From assembly GCA_007026445.1 (NCBI GenBank), contig VDMD01000006.1, positions 1,116,001-1,180,000 on the forward strand: a stretch of DNA of 64,000 bases, written 5' to 3'. Position 1 is the stretch's first letter. Each line of letters begins with the position of its first letter. This DNA is from Schizophyllum amplum. Its lineage: Eukaryota > Basidiomycota > Agaricomycetes > Agaricales > Schizophyllaceae. Below are positions 20,037 to 34,044 of this stretch, one piece after another. Made by a program: the position numbers and the translations under genes. The notes beneath the pieces are model-generated. The model did no database searches and was not told the DNA's origin. It saw nothing but the letters and a program-made list of their open reading frames with translations.

Positions 20037-21219
20037 CTATACAGCACTGTAAAGTCCGAAGCTACGGACTACAGACGAGAGGCGTCGCCGCCAGAGCGAC
20101 GCAGGCTGATGCTGTCCGACGAGGCGGCACTTTCCGTACGCTGAAGTGTCTGTACCAGCAGACGAAGAGGAATTAGTACCGGCTGATGACGAAGGGTACG
20201 AGCCAATGCCAGAGGTCGGAGAGGCGCCTGCGCCTGCCGAGTACGACGTGTCTGTATCCAGGGTTGAATAATGAATCATTGTCGCAGACGAAGTGGGATC
20301 GGTGACAGTAGCAGAGGAAGTGATCTGGCTTGTAGTGGAGGGCTCGCCAGCAGAGGACTCACCAGACGCCGTGCTGCTACCATCGGAGGATGAGGAGGAG
20401 GAGCCGCTGGAGGAGCCGCCGCTGGAGGAACTGCCGCTTGAGCTGGACACAGGGCCACAGTCCCCCGTAGGGTCGCCAAGATTGCTGTCTCCGTCTTCCC
20501 TTTCGACCTGGTCTCCTGGGCTCGGGTAGAGGACATCGACGCCTTCTGCGACGGTGCAGGAGTTGATGCTGCTCAGCTGGGCGACGAAGACGTCGGGATA
20601 ACTGTCCAATCCGGATCCGCCGTCCTCGATCGTGATCATAGCACTGACCTGAAGTCAGCGTGGGCTCGTATGCGATGAAAGTTGAGTGCGTACCAATTCA
20701 TGTAATATTCCCTGTTGCCGATCTGATTGTTCCAGGTCCAGGCCAGGACTCTCGTTCCAGACGATACATCGGAGGGTACGTCCACATTGAGTGTGTCGGG
20801 GCCTTCAGTGGGACAACCTCCTTCGAAAGACTTGATGACCTTGAACGATGCACCATCGTCCTCGGAAATGGACAGTTGACAAGAGCCACCACCATGCGTA
20901 GCGCTACCCTCAAGCCTGTCGGCCTCGTCAGCGCCTCATGCACTCAGCAGGGGTATTGTGGAACGTACGTGACTGATTGGGAGGAGCCAGCCTTCCAAGT
21001 GGCCACGGCCTCCTTCCCGTCAGTGTCGTCGAGATACCCCTTGCATGGGTAGTTGGAACCATCCGAAGCGAGAGGACTCGTCATGTCATAATCGGCGTTC
21101 GTAGAGTATTCGTTGTACTGGCTGCGCAGCGGAGGAGGGTCGGTCATCATCATGTGCGCAACTACGACGCTGCTCTGCAGAGTCGCAAAGGCACGGATGG
21201 CGAAAACAAATGCCCGCAT
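20037..21219 (-). CDS. AA11 lytic polysaccharide monooxygenase with Ser-rich tail
   Basis: The start at 21219 gives a signal peptide ending ...SSVVVA, so the mature protein begins with His, the first ligand of the copper brace. The exons are 21219-20969, 20915-20694 and 20643-20037. After [17 protein letters not shown] come [17 protein letters not shown], the second copper His in [13 protein letters not shown], then [19 protein letters not shown]; these match AA11, the chitin-active LPMO family of fungi. AA11 enzymes oxidatively cleave chitin outside the cell, so roles in recycling the fungus's own wall or attacking other fungi or insects are plausible. A Cys-containing segment ([17 protein letters not shown]) is followed by a long Ser/Gly/Thr-rich tail with no recognised binding module. 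The last 30 residues (from about 20130) are Arg-rich and may reflect an unrecognised splice. Confidence 0.87.
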
Positions 21220-21716
21220 TGTGCGCCGCCTTAGTAGATCGTTAAGTGAGGGGGGTCGTGGAGGTCAAGAGCAAGTTCGCAGCACTGTCCCCGACCCTCA
21301 TACGGGCGATGCATGATAAGATGAAAATGAGCCCCCCACGTTCCTTCAACACGTGCCACGAGGCCCATTGTGCCAAATTTGTCAGGACAGTAGGTAGTGC
21401 TGCAGCCGCTGTGCGGTCGAATGCAAGAGAGCTCGACAAAACTTTGGAAGAAGACGGTACTTGGTACTTATCGATTTTATTCGTCAACCTCAAGTTCAAC
21501 TTCGCGTCCATGATCGAAGTCTGAGAGACACGTGCTCGGATCAGCGGAAGGCAGGAGGTCGGTCCGGTCAGCCAGCTCTTGCTCCCGACCGTCATCCCTT
21601 TTCACAATCGAATTTTGGGACTTGCAGTCTCCTGGACCTCTCCAGAACTTCACCATCGGCCTGAGACCAATAATTGCTCCACTAAGTGTTGAAAACTGCC
21701 TACACATTGGGTCGCA
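21220..21716. promoter_or_regulatory. Shared divergent promoter region, AA11 LPMO / poly(A) polymerase
   Basis: This 497-bp stretch lies between two divergently transcribed start codons, so it should carry both promoters. No specific binding site could be named with confidence. Confidence 0.45.
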
Positions 21717-23946
<2,230 letters not shown>

Positions 23947-24359
23947 GTTGCTGTCTTGCTGGGTGGTATGATTGCGTCCCTCTTGGCATGCACTCTGACA
24001 TTTGGAGGCTGTTTCTGGGTTGTTGGACCGCTTTGTTATTTTCGTGAAGGACGCTACGCGCCTTCGTTCATCTGGACTTTACTGCCCTCAGATGCTCTTG
24101 CGGGGTTTGGGAGGTTGTTGCGTATATCTGTATCTAAAATCCTGTACCCTATGCTTACATGTCTAATGCTGAAGTGAAGTAAAACGTTCGTCAGGCTTCA
24201 TGTCGAAGAATGAACACCGCCAGCGTGGGAATGGCCCGCTGACAGGGCCGAGGACCCGGCGTCACGCGTGCAAATTCTTATTGTTACCTGCTTTTGACGC
24301 TCATCTGCATCGTCAAGGCCACTCTGCTCATCGTCGCGCGCATCGAGCAAGCACCTGAG
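23947..24359. other. Gap between PAP and Med19-like genes
   Basis: No gene is seen. It contains the PAP 3' flank and the promoter of the next gene, both on the plus strand. Confidence 0.4.
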
Positions 24360-25707
24360 ATGGAGTACGTGAACGCGGAGGCGGGCCCGTCCAGCCCACG
24401 CGAGGTCCAGCCAGAGCCGCGGCTGCACTTGTGGCCGCCACGCTCGCCTCATCCCGTCTACTACCGCAGCACAGACGATCTCCTCGCCCGATTTCAGCTC
24501 TACCCTGCTTACGATCAATGGGTCCGCCCTCACGTTACCCCCCTCGATCCGAATAATCCCAACGAACCACCGCCCGACAACAAGGGCAAAGGCAGGGATG
24601 ACGCGATGGACGTCGACACCCCTCTCCCTCCCCCGCCGGCAGGCGCAACGCCTGCATCAGAGAACGGGAAGGGCGAGGGCTCTGAGGATGCGGGGAAGGA
24701 CGAGAAGAAAAGGAGAAACAACTACAGGCATCTGATCAAGGGCCTGCCAGGTGCGAGCGCATGATACCGAACGCCGCACACACGCTCACACGCTTCGGCA
24801 GGAAAACATTCTACAAAAGGGCACGATGACTACTTTGAACGATTGATACAACAAGAAGATAAGCCGCGCGTTAGAATAAGACCTTTCGACCTCCGGAGGC
24901 ACGAAGAGGCATTCAGCGTCAGCCCTCAGGGTATCCCAGGCGTGCGTGCACAGAACATGCTTGCCACCATCGCCACTAACATTGCCGCAGTACAACGCTC
25001 ACGTCCTCATCCAAGAGTCTGCCCAGGCGCGCGAAGACCGAAAGAAAGCGAAACAGCTTCGCAAGCTCCAGCACGCTCATGGTTCCCAGCCACCGCAGCC
25101 CACCCAGGCTCCCACCCCCGCCGCGTCGACACCGCGTGCAGGCCTGCCCGCCCGGCCCAACGCAGTCAAGCAGCCGCCCCGCATCAACACGCGCCCGGGG
25201 ACGGGGACACCGCGTGCAGGCACCCCTCTGCGGAGCGCCGTGTCCGCCCCGACGCCCACACCGACGAGCACACAGCGGCCCGCGGCGGCGCAGACACCCG
25301 TCGCAGTCAACGCACCCCGTGGCGTCAAGCGCGAGCGCGAGGAAGCAACGCCGACTCCGCAACCCCCTGCACCGCAAGCGAACGGCGGCGGCGCGCCTGT
25401 GAAGACGGGCGGGAGGGCCGGCATCCCCGGGGTACGGCCCAGACCCCTCAAGAAGCAACGTCTGGTGAGTCGAGAGTCTCTATTTGACGGGCGGCGGCAC
25501 GCACTTGACCGGGGGCCCGTGGGCGGCGGGCGGTGTGTGGCGCTTGGGATGGTGTCCTTTCTCAGGACGGGGTTCTTTGACCTTCTTTCCCTTCTCGTCC
25601 ATTCCACTCTGGTCGCGTGCTGAACGCAGCTCGTCGCTCAGGACTCGCAGGGGATCCCTCGTGATACGCCTGCGCCGATCCAGCAGCCGACGCCGCAGGG
25701 CGTTTGA
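24360..25707 (+). CDS. MED19: Mediator subunit 19 (Rox3)-like protein
   Basis: The start is MEYVNAEAGPSSPREVQPEP at 24360. Exons 24360-24750, 24802-24941, 24991-25464 and 25630-25707 join in frame. The N-terminal half contains YYRSTDDLLARFQLYPAYDQWVRP, similar to the conserved fungal Med19 helix, then a Lys-rich stretch, RHLIKGLPGK, and ...RPFDLRRHEEAFSVSPQGIPGYNAHVL, comparable to the FTLKPGPIPGFD motif of Rox3. The C-terminal third is Pro/Ala/Thr/Arg-rich and probably disordered. Med19 sits in the Mediator head/hook area and relays activator signals to RNA polymerase II. The last intron (165 nt, 25465-25629) is about three times the usual length here. The assignment rests on motif spacing, so it is good but not certain. 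Confidence 0.72.
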
Positions 25708-26656
25708 GGTGTCGACGCCGAAAACGCTGTCGGTCGACAGCGCCGCATCCACAATTCCTGACAATGTGGACACAAATAACGACATGCAGGCGGAACATGG
25801 GTATCTGCGAGATCTCTCCTATCCCTGCTGGACGGTTCCCACACCAATCTCCTATCGGACTGTCAACTACTCGCGGAGTGCCTGGTGTAGGACCGTTGCC
25901 TTCAACAGCGGAGCCGACCTTCCGACGCCTGCCGCCCTGCTCGGCGAGGCGGAAGATCCTCTCGGTCGCGGATGGGTCCATCCTTGACGTGGGCGCGCTT
26001 TTACGGCGAGGTCGCATTGCACTCCGTAATTCATCCTTCCAACCCCATCCCGCCGCATCCCCTCCTCGTAGTGGTGCATCCCATTAGTAACCCACCCCCT
26101 TCCTCCATCTGAATCGAACGCAACCCATTTGCCCTATCGCATCTCATCACGTTTATAGCATAAGTACGTTAACGTTACCATCACCCCACCCATCCAATGA
26201 TTCATAAGCTGTTGCCTTCGCCTAGGTACGGCGTGTTCACTTCACCTGCAATGCGCCAGCTTTCGTGTGAATACTTCACTGAAGTACACTGAATGCCAGA
26301 GTATAACAATGATATATCGAGGATTGCCTGACTTCTCTCTCGCTCTGAGCGAGCTCGATTGTCGATTCCGATGGAAAGTCCTCGGAACATTCGCATCAGT
26401 CACGTACCTGAGGGGGTTGGCTTCCCAAAATCAATGAAGTCATGAAGTCACTCAGACTGTCGTCGAAAGATGCTCAGAAGACTCAGGTCGCGCAGTGCAA
26501 CGATAAAGCAGGGCATGAGTGCAGCATTCATGATAGTGTGCATGTATATCCAAGTAATGATTTATATGCGTCGTGTACAATACATGTCAGAACGAGTTAC
26601 AGTTGTGAGTACAATGGTGATGATTCCGTCGGATCGCGTGGATAGGAATCCAACAT
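25708..26656. other. Intergenic region between Med19-like and Hsp9/12 genes
   Basis: About 950 bp without a recognised gene. A 127-codon plus-strand frame (25704-26087) has no domain and no clear start context, so it is not annotated. Confidence 0.4.
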
Positions 26657-27068
26657 TTACTTGTTCATGCCGAGCGTGCCCTTGGCCTTGTCAATCAGAG
26701 ACTCCTGATAAACGAGTCAGATACCAGTCCAGGCCGCTAGACCGACACGGCTAACTCACATGGTTCTCGTTCGAGTTACCAGTCATAGAGTCGGTCGCCT
26801 TCTGCGTCGTCGACTTCTCGCCGCTGGGCTGGAAGGTGGAGCCAGCAGAGTCAGCCTTGCCCTGTGGGAACTCATCAGAATCAAGCGAGCATAAAAGGAA
26901 GACACAAACGAACCTTGACGGTGTCGCCGGCCTGCTCGGTGGTGGACTTCTGGGAGTCGGGCTGCAGAACATATCAGTAAACAGTAAGTCAGCGTCACCG
27001 CCCACGCCACCCACCTTGAGAGCGGCCTCAGCCTTGTCGGTGAAAGATTGCCTGCCAGCGTCGGTCAT
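26657..27068 (-). CDS. hsp9: Hsp9/Hsp12-family small stress protein
   Basis: Four short exons (27068-27015, 26961-26914, 26861-26760, 26704-26657) encode about 83 hydrophilic residues. The start MTDAGRQSFTDKAEAALKPDSQKS and the block STTEQAGDTVKGKADSA match the HSP9/HSP12 (awh11) family. The C-terminus ends ESLIDKAKGTLGMNK. These proteins are unfolded in water, fold into amphipathic helices on membranes and stabilise them under heat, osmotic or stationary-phase stress. There is no Cys or signal peptide, so a cytosolic or membrane-peripheral location is expected. I found no convincing heat-shock element upstream by eye. Confidence 0.92.
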
Positions 27069-27919
27069 GATTGCTACTGCAGAACAATGCGAGTCAGCTG
27101 AGAGCTCGTGGTTGTTACCCGCACAACCAGTGAACTCACTGTGTGTGGTGGTTGGGTGTTAGAGGATGAGATGTGTGGGAAGTGAATGAGACATACCAGC
27201 GAGACCGAGGACCTTATATACTCAGCACGGACTCGCACGAGAGGGCGCGCAAGTCGGTCGAAGGTCATCGATGGCGTACAGTGACGAGCCCCATGACGCT
27301 CGTGCATGGCTCGTCCTCCATAATGTTCGGGTGCTATCTGTCGGGTAAGCGCCGTAACATATGGACTGCATGGCACAGCAGAGGTCATTCACCACTCCCT
27401 CACGAGGTGCGTACGTCGCGCGCGCTGCGGCTCTTCACTTGTCGTCATCGTACCTTTGTTCAACCGCACCAGACCGCACCACCCCAGTTCAGGAACTGTC
27501 GTCATCGCAGTGGGCGGGCGCTCAGCGCTCAGGAGGCCACCGTTACGAAAGGATGGACTCAAGAGCAAGAGCAAGACCCGCATGCAACAGCAAGACAGTT
27601 CATACAGAAGGGATAGCGTGTCCAATCTAAGTACCTAGACACCAATGAAACGTAGATTAACCATACAATAGAGGACGAAGGGCGGACGTACACAAGAGGT
27701 CCAGTTCTGTTCAGCATCGGAGTACAGCAAGGCGCAAAGAATGAAGATGGGTATGACCATAGCAGGTAAGATGGCAAATCAGCCAGTCGCGAAATCGTTC
27801 CGTCATATTGGGGTGTCGTAATGCGCCCCCACACAATCCCAGTGGAGGATGTCATGGCAGGGGCCGCGGCGTAAACCAAGGCGCAGTCATCGAAGAGAGC
27901 GGCGCTCCGCCCGCCATCC
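27069..27919. other. Intergenic region between Hsp9/12 and Ivy1-like genes
   Basis: About 850 bp. It contains the Hsp9/12 promoter on the left and the 3' flank of the BAR-protein gene on the right. Several long open frames here lack domain content and are not annotated. Confidence 0.4.
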
Positions 27920-30900
27920 TCATCTCCTCGCCAAGTTCGTCCAGCTTCTGTTCCCCGGCACATCGTAACTCCTCCGCTCCCCGCCGAGTACCCCGTCCTC
28001 CGCGACAGCGCCCAGCTCGCCCCGTCGCCCGTCCAACAGCTTTGGACTGCCCGCCATCTCGCCACCGCGCTTCCCGCCATCGAGAAGTTTGGTCAAGCTC
28101 TGGCTACTTGAGCTCCGACCAACCACCGGCATGCTCAGACGCCGGATCCACCCCTTGGGCTTCTCCGGCCGAAGGGTATTGCTGACGGGGGCCCGATGAG
28201 CGGCTGGGATGCTGGAGTATGACTGCTGGTCGGTGAAGGAGGGACGCGCGTAGTCGGCTGTGGAGGGGCGCGAGTGGTCGCCGGTCGAAGGGCGCGAATA
28301 ATCGTTCGAAGATCGCGGGAAGGGCGCGTCGCTTGAGGACCGTGAATATTCATTCATGGTTCGCGTGCGGTCGTCGGGCGAGCGAGGGTACGGTACAGCG
28401 CTTGAGCTGCGTCCGTATTCTTCGCTGCTGCCGCCATGTCGGTAATCCTCCCCGCGCCCTTCGTCGCGTGAACCGCCAGGTGGTATAAGGTGTGTGGTGC
28501 TGTACGACGACATAGGGCGCGCTGACACGGGAGTGTGCGGATACTGGCTCTGCGCCGCGGGATATGGACTCGCGGTCGATGCGCGCCGCTGTCGAGGAGC
28601 CATCCCACCCCATCCGTCTGCGTCCTCGGGCCGCGCCCGACTATTGTCGACCGGCCCTCGAGAATCATCAAGGTACCTCCCCGAGCTCGCTAATAACTCT
28701 CGCTGGGAGTTCACGAGTTGTTCCTGCGGTGAAGCAGCTAGCTGCCCCCGCTGTGTACTTGCCAGCTCCTGACGCTCGCGCTCCAGCGCCCGCGCCCGCG
28801 CCTCAATTTCGCGCTCGCGCTGCGCCAGCTGCTGTTCCTTCTCCTGCATATCAAGCGTCTTGCGCGCATCAGGCCCCTGCTGCATGCTGGCTCCCCTTTG
28901 CGATGATTCTGGCTGTCGCCGCGCCGGACTTGCAGGCTCGCGCGACGTGAGCTCGCCCGCCGTCGACATCGGGCGAGACTCTGCGCGATTCCCGGCGCCC
29001 ATGAGTGGACTAGCGGGCTCCGTTGTTGGCGTTCGGAAGGCGGCTTCGGCGGCGCGCGCCTGTGCAGTGATATCCAGCGGTTGCATGGGCAGCGGGCGCG
29101 AAAACGTGGGCGAAGCCGCCCTGTTTAGGCGCGGTGAGGTGGGCTCATCAGGGCCTTTGTAGCGCGTTGCTAGGTCAGCCACATTTGTCTGCAATCGAAT
29201 TGGCTCTTTGGCCGGTGGGGTCGTGCTTCCGACCTGTAGGATGGTGGTCAATCTAGGGCTGGAACGTAGAGTAGCATATGTAGACACCTACCGTCATGGA
29301 ATACCTATTTCGCATGGCTGCGACTACACTTCCTGTGCTCCCAGCTGTGTCCTGACGTTCGAGAGACGGCGCCGCTTTCGAACTCGGTGTACTGGGCGAC
29401 TTGCTACGCAGAACACCAAAGTCGTCGACGTCTGTGCGTCGCGGAGACACGCCTTCACGGCCTTGATAGGTGCTTGTTGTGGGCGTTGGGAGTGACCCTT
29501 GTCCTCGATCCGAGAGCGGCCTCTTGCCAGGTATCTCCTGCGAAGTCTCGACGTCTTTGCCTGCTTCCGAGGATGAAGTTGCCGCTTGCGGCGACCGGGA
29601 GGCTTGCGTCTGCGCGTCTGCGATTCGTTGCCCCTCCGGTCCAGTGTCCTGTCGCGAGGGAGGATTCTCTGTAGACGGAGAGGGCAAAGGCGACTCCGTG
29701 AATCGCGCCCTGGGGAGGGACGTGTGCGATGTAGAGCTCGATTGAGATGAGGCTTGTTGTTGGCGAGCTGTGGGCACGGGGAAATGCGTTGGTGGTGAGG
29801 GGAATGCGGATAAGGATCGCACGGATCCGGTGTTGGGGTCGTACAGAGGGCGTGGAGGCTCAAATGATGAAGGTGGGGCGGCAGAGGCGCGTGGGGCATC
29901 CTGAGAAGAAGGAGCAGTGGCTGGAGGTCGCGGAGATCGCTGCGTCTGAGGGACAACTTGAACTACGGGTGGTCCTGGTTCGCGGTCTGCAGGCGTTGGG
30001 GTAGAGGGTGCGATGGGTGAGGGTTGCTGATTATTCGCGGACTCCCTCGAGGTTGATGTGTCTATCTGCCGTGGGGGCGGCAGGTTGTTCATCTGAGTTG
30101 GCTGTTGCGTTGCTTGCGCATTCTCATCGTCAATATCCGGTAGATCGCTGGGTATAGGTCCTGTCCATCCGCCCTCGCAGTAGGCGCGCCATTCGGACAG
30201 CCTTCCTATATGAGGGGAGAACCGCCGCACGCTCTCGCAGGACTTCATCCATTCCGCATCAGCCACTCGTGCAATGCACGCTGCGACACTGTATGTTGTG
30301 GTGGTATGTCTTTGGGTGACGAGGAGTGCATGATCGCTATCGAATGTTAGAAAGTGTGCAAGATGGAAGGATAATCCGACGCACTACTTCTCCTGCGATA
30401 CCTCCGGTCCGAGGGCGGTAATGAGCTGGATATATCGCGCATGCTCTTCCCCCGCGTACTGCGCGTTCTTCTTCGACTTCTTCTCGTACGCCTGACCAGC
30501 CTGTTTAATCTTCGTGTCCGCTGCCTTTATACGGTCATCGTGGGCCTTCTCCTCCTTCTGCAGCACGAAGTCAGTCGGGGAACGCAGGGCCATGGTACAA
30601 CACGCACAGCCAGTCGCTTGAACCACTTCTTGACCTCCCCACTGATCCCATCGTACTCCTTGTCCGCAATCTTCGCGTACTTCGTGTCAATATCGGACAG
30701 CGCCTCAAACAACGCGGCGCTGCAACTCAGAGCGTTACCTGCATCAGGGAATGATGAGCGGCGGAACAACTGCTGCGCATTGTATACGCACTCGCCAGTT
30801 CCCCCGTCGCCTTCTGACTAGCGGTCTCTTTGAGAGCCTTCGCTAGCTTCTTCTGAAGTAACACCACAGCTCCCGCTGCTTCGCAATAGTCGTTGAGAAC

Positions 30901-30987
30901 ATTGAGGAGGGACTCGAGGGATTTGCAGGACTTGTGCACGTCTGTTCTTTCGGAAAGAACGGGTTGAGAAGTCAAAGCAGCAGCCAT
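27920..30987 (-). CDS. IVY1: Ivy1-like I-BAR/IMD-domain protein with long disordered tail
   Basis: Five exons (30987-30792, 30738-30608, 30557-30388, 30336-29292, 29233-27920) give 2,856 nt, that is 951 residues. The first 220 residues are a helical BAR-like domain: VHKSCKSLESLLNVLNDYCEAAGAVV, ALSDIDTKYAKIADKEYDGI, a Lys-rich helix (DTKIKQAGQAYEKKSKKNAQ) and ENDHALLVTQRHTTT. The pattern resembles yeast Ivy1, a vacuolar phospholipid- and Ypt7-binding I-BAR protein acting in TORC1/vacuole signalling. The remaining 700 residues are Pro/Ser-rich, with one predicted coiled coil (QEKEQQLAQREREIEARARALER) and tandem DYSRPS-like repeats near 28220-28330. A leftward frame starts earlier only with TTG, so the ATG at 30987 is chosen. 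Family membership is inferred from the helical region. Confidence 0.7.
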
Positions 30988-32250
30988 CACAGCGAGGGGA
31001 CCGATGGGGAGGCTCCCCAATGCTGTTGTCAGAGATATACAGGATAATCAGGCGCAGGTCCAGAACAAACGCAGTGAATGCGGTAGACAGTTCCACAAAA
31101 GGAGATATGCATGTTCATTGACTTGTCACGTGCTTCTTGTATAGAATTTCTGAATCGTCGGGCAGTTTTTGTTGCTTGAGGAGCCTCTCGAATGATATGT
31201 TTTCAGTTGGCTACACACGACAGCTGAGCGCTGAGTTTCGCGGCGGCGTGCATGAATCGGATGAATGCCCTAGCACGTGCGTAAAGCACAGGAATCACGT
31301 GCACGTGGCTTCCCACGTTTGAATTTCCCAAAACTTGACGGTTGCAGTGACTCGCTGCTCAAGCGCTCAGTGCAGCAGTTGTATGATCTTCGCGCCCATT
31401 GGACCTCTGGCTATTCTCAACCAGGAGTTTTGACAAATTCCCGAAATGTTCGACGAGATTGCTAATTTCGTGGACGACTCGTTGGAATCTCCTTTTCGTG
31501 TGCGCCGCGCGCAGCTGAGGCCTACTCTCCCGGGCCTGCCGCCGCCTGCTACAGACATCGTCATATACATAAACTTTGCTATGCTGGCAGCCGTCTGAGT
31601 ACGCTCTGCCGATCTCACCTTGGTCGCCTTGCACTCTCACTTGAACATAGGCACATCGACAGTATAGAACGCCAGAAGGCTCACGATTTCTTCCGCCACG
31701 GCGACTTCTTCCGGCAGCGTGACGCCCTTTCATCTCAGTTGTCGACCACAGGGCTGACTCACGGCAAGACCTCACCACCAGCTCTCTTCTGAAAACTGGG
31801 CATCTCATGCACTACCTCGTTCCGCTGTTCTCACTTTCATCCGGCCCACAGCCCGTGCTCGCGCATGATTGCCCGTTCATCCGAAGTTCAATCAAGACAA
31901 GCCGATGAATCTTCGCTACCTTCGCGGTCCGCATACCGCCGTTTTGCCATCCTTTCTCGCTGTACTGACCTTCGTGCTGAGTCGCCCCCGAGCCAGTCTT
32001 CGGCGTTGCGAACAGTTTCTCCCTGTGCGCCTCACGCGAACCAAGCACGGGAAGATGCCTATTGTCTCATACGGGGATGCTTGTACTGCATACAGTAACA
32101 GCGACAACACTGAAACTCCGGCTGATGCGGCGCATCTCTCGGCGCACGCGCTTCCCCTTTACTTCATACCTGCGCTCACCTGGTACTTAACTGTTCTATG
32201 CGGGTTATAACGATTAGCCCTCCCCCTATTCCGCCCTTTGTTTTCTGCAA
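30988..32250. promoter_or_regulatory. Divergent intergenic region, Ivy1-like / arrestin-like genes
   Basis: This 1.26-kb stretch separates two divergent genes and should hold both promoters. It contains one small plus-strand frame (31446-31598, annotated separately at low confidence). A 64-codon frame around 32056-32208 was not accepted. Confidence 0.4.
31446..31598 (+). CDS. Possible small protein, unrecognised
   Basis: An ATG at 31446 opens 50 codons, beginning MFDEIANFVDDSLESPFRVR and including PTLPGLPPPATDIVIYINF, with acidic, basic and hydrophobic stretches in a protein-like pattern. Downstream, in another frame, 31651-31775 reads similarly well (IERQKAHDFFRHGDFFRQRD), so this could be exon 1 of a small spliced gene, but I could not find a splice that links the two. 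It may also be chance. Confidence 0.25.
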   Translation: MFDEIANFVDDSLESPFRVRRAQLRPTLPGLPPPATDIVIYINFAMLAAV

Positions 32251-33890
32251 ATGACCGCTAGATGCCCAGCACCCCCTGAATACTCGGAGCTTCCTCGTTA
32301 CAGCGCTGCCAGCCTCTTGCCCAGTGCACCCCCCTACCCGGGTCATGCGAGAGATGCTACCGCGATAGATGACCCTGACCAACCACTGACATCGAGGATG
32401 CACACCACGGAGCTCAAGGACAGCCGCGGACGACCCGTACTCGTTCTCAACCTGATTGCGCCTCGATCTTCGTCCCGCGGGCTGCCCAAATACCTCGCAG
32501 GCGAGTCTATCGCAGGTCAAGTTGCGCTCAGCCTCGAACAGTCAGAGCCCGTGCATAGCATCTCCTTGACCGTATGCATCCCTTTGTTCCCATGTACTCA
32601 GCTAAGTCGTCGACAGTTGAAAGGCCGCGTCGTTTCCACTTACAACGAAATTGGGTCCTGCGTCTTCCTTCAAGTGACCCACGAGCTCTACAGAAAGCAG
32701 CCCACCCAGAGCAAGCTGGCCGGCGACCATGTCTGGCCATTCTCCTTCCCCTTCCCCACTGAGGTGCCCATAGACGGTTACGGAAAATGCTTTCTGCCAC
32801 AAACATTCATGGAGCGTACGACCGCGGTGGCCGTCCAGTACGAGCTCGTTGCACACGTCAACCAGGGCAAGCTTCGGGCGGCGAAAAGGTGCGTTTCAGA
32901 CTCGGCGCCTTGGTATAGATCATGTCACTGACGTTCTTGGGTGCAGAGTTCAGACGCATGTCGCGTATATACCGAAGACCATCGCCGATGCGCCGTCTCC
33001 GATACGAAGCTGCGTTTATGCGCGAGGGCTGCCACTGCCGAGTCCACGAGAGGATCCACGCGGCTGGTTAACGCTCGAGCCCGCGGTCGTGCGTGGCAGG
33101 CTTTTCGAAAAGCGCGATGTGGAGGTCAGATTCATTGTGAGCTAACCCGCGTACACTCGTCGTACGCAATTCATGCTCACAATTCACTTACTTCAACGTT
33201 AGCTCTCACTGGCGTCTCCGGTACGTGATATTATAGATTTTCGAAGAGCAAAAGCTAATGTCAAAGATCAGCTCTCCTACGCTCGAGGCACTGTCATCCC
33301 CTGCCATATGACGGTGCAATGCTTCGACGAACAAGCGCTCGAGCTGTTGTCTAAACCCAAGGACCTGGTCGTGCACCTCCGTCGGCAAATCACCTACGTC
33401 CTCAGCGAGCTCAGCGGCTCTCCGACGCGCCCTCCTCCTCGTCCACTGATCCACGACATCGCCAAGGCCATCTGGTGGCCCTCGTCAAGCGGCAAGCATA
33501 GGCATGAGTACGAGCGCCGCCTGGACGGCGAGATACATCTCGGCCACGAACTGCAGCCTTCATCGGATTTTCCCCATTTTAGAGTGAAGGTACGCATGAT
33601 CCCATCAGCAGTCATTGTTTCTCGCGCTGACTCTACCGCTGCAGTACGGTGTTGTGGTCATTCCTGCCCCGCCCACCGGCTTCAAGCCCGAGCACAAACC
33701 GCCACAGGTCGCGCAGACCGTCCAGATCGCGACCTGGCACGCGCCCGGTCCTCTTCCCCGTCCCACACGGCCCAGACAGGAATCCGCAGCGCCGGTGGAC
33801 CAGACCCATATTGAGAACAATAACGATACCCTGTTCGACAGCTTGATGACCGTCTTCGGCAGCACGCGTCGGCGCAGCACGATACTTTGA
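32251..33890 (+). CDS. Arrestin-like N-terminal domain protein
   Basis: The start is MTARCPAPPEYSELPRYSAA at 32251, with a PPEY-SELPRY segment that resembles PY motifs bound by Rsp5/Nedd4 WW domains. Exons 32251-32571, 32617-32888, 32947-33136, 33203-33220, 33272-33589 and 33645-33890 join in frame. The arrestin-N beta-sandwich shows YLAGESIAGQVALSLEQSEPVHSISLTLKGRV and WPFSFPFPTEVPIDGYGKCFLPQTF, then AVAVQYELVAHVNQ. The arrestin-C half has ILSLASPLSYARGTVIPCHM. Fungal alpha-arrestins recruit ubiquitin ligase to plasma-membrane transporters for endocytosis; that role is inferred. The 18-nt exon at 33203-33220 encodes LSLASP and is needed to keep the SP-x-YARGxVIP strand. Confidence 0.82.
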
Positions 33891-34044
33891 CTCCTACTTA
33901 CCGCCTTACTTTCCATCAAACCCACGAACTTTCTTCCACAGCACTTCCATACACTGTATTCGTACACACTGTCTAAAGAAACACGAGAACGCGACAGTCT
34001 CAACGTGTCGCCGCGACCGCTTCAGAACGCCAGCTGGCAGTAAG

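Noticed and set aside
25704..26087. 127-codon plus-strand frame after the Med19-like stop
   Set aside because: Basic, Pro/Arg-rich, no motif, and no splice site linking it to the upstream gene.
27173..27616. 147-codon plus-strand frame between Hsp9/12 and the BAR-protein gene
   Set aside because: No domain, low-complexity basic composition, overlaps the Hsp9/12 promoter, and several equally long frames overlap it. It looks like a chance frame in GC-rich DNA.
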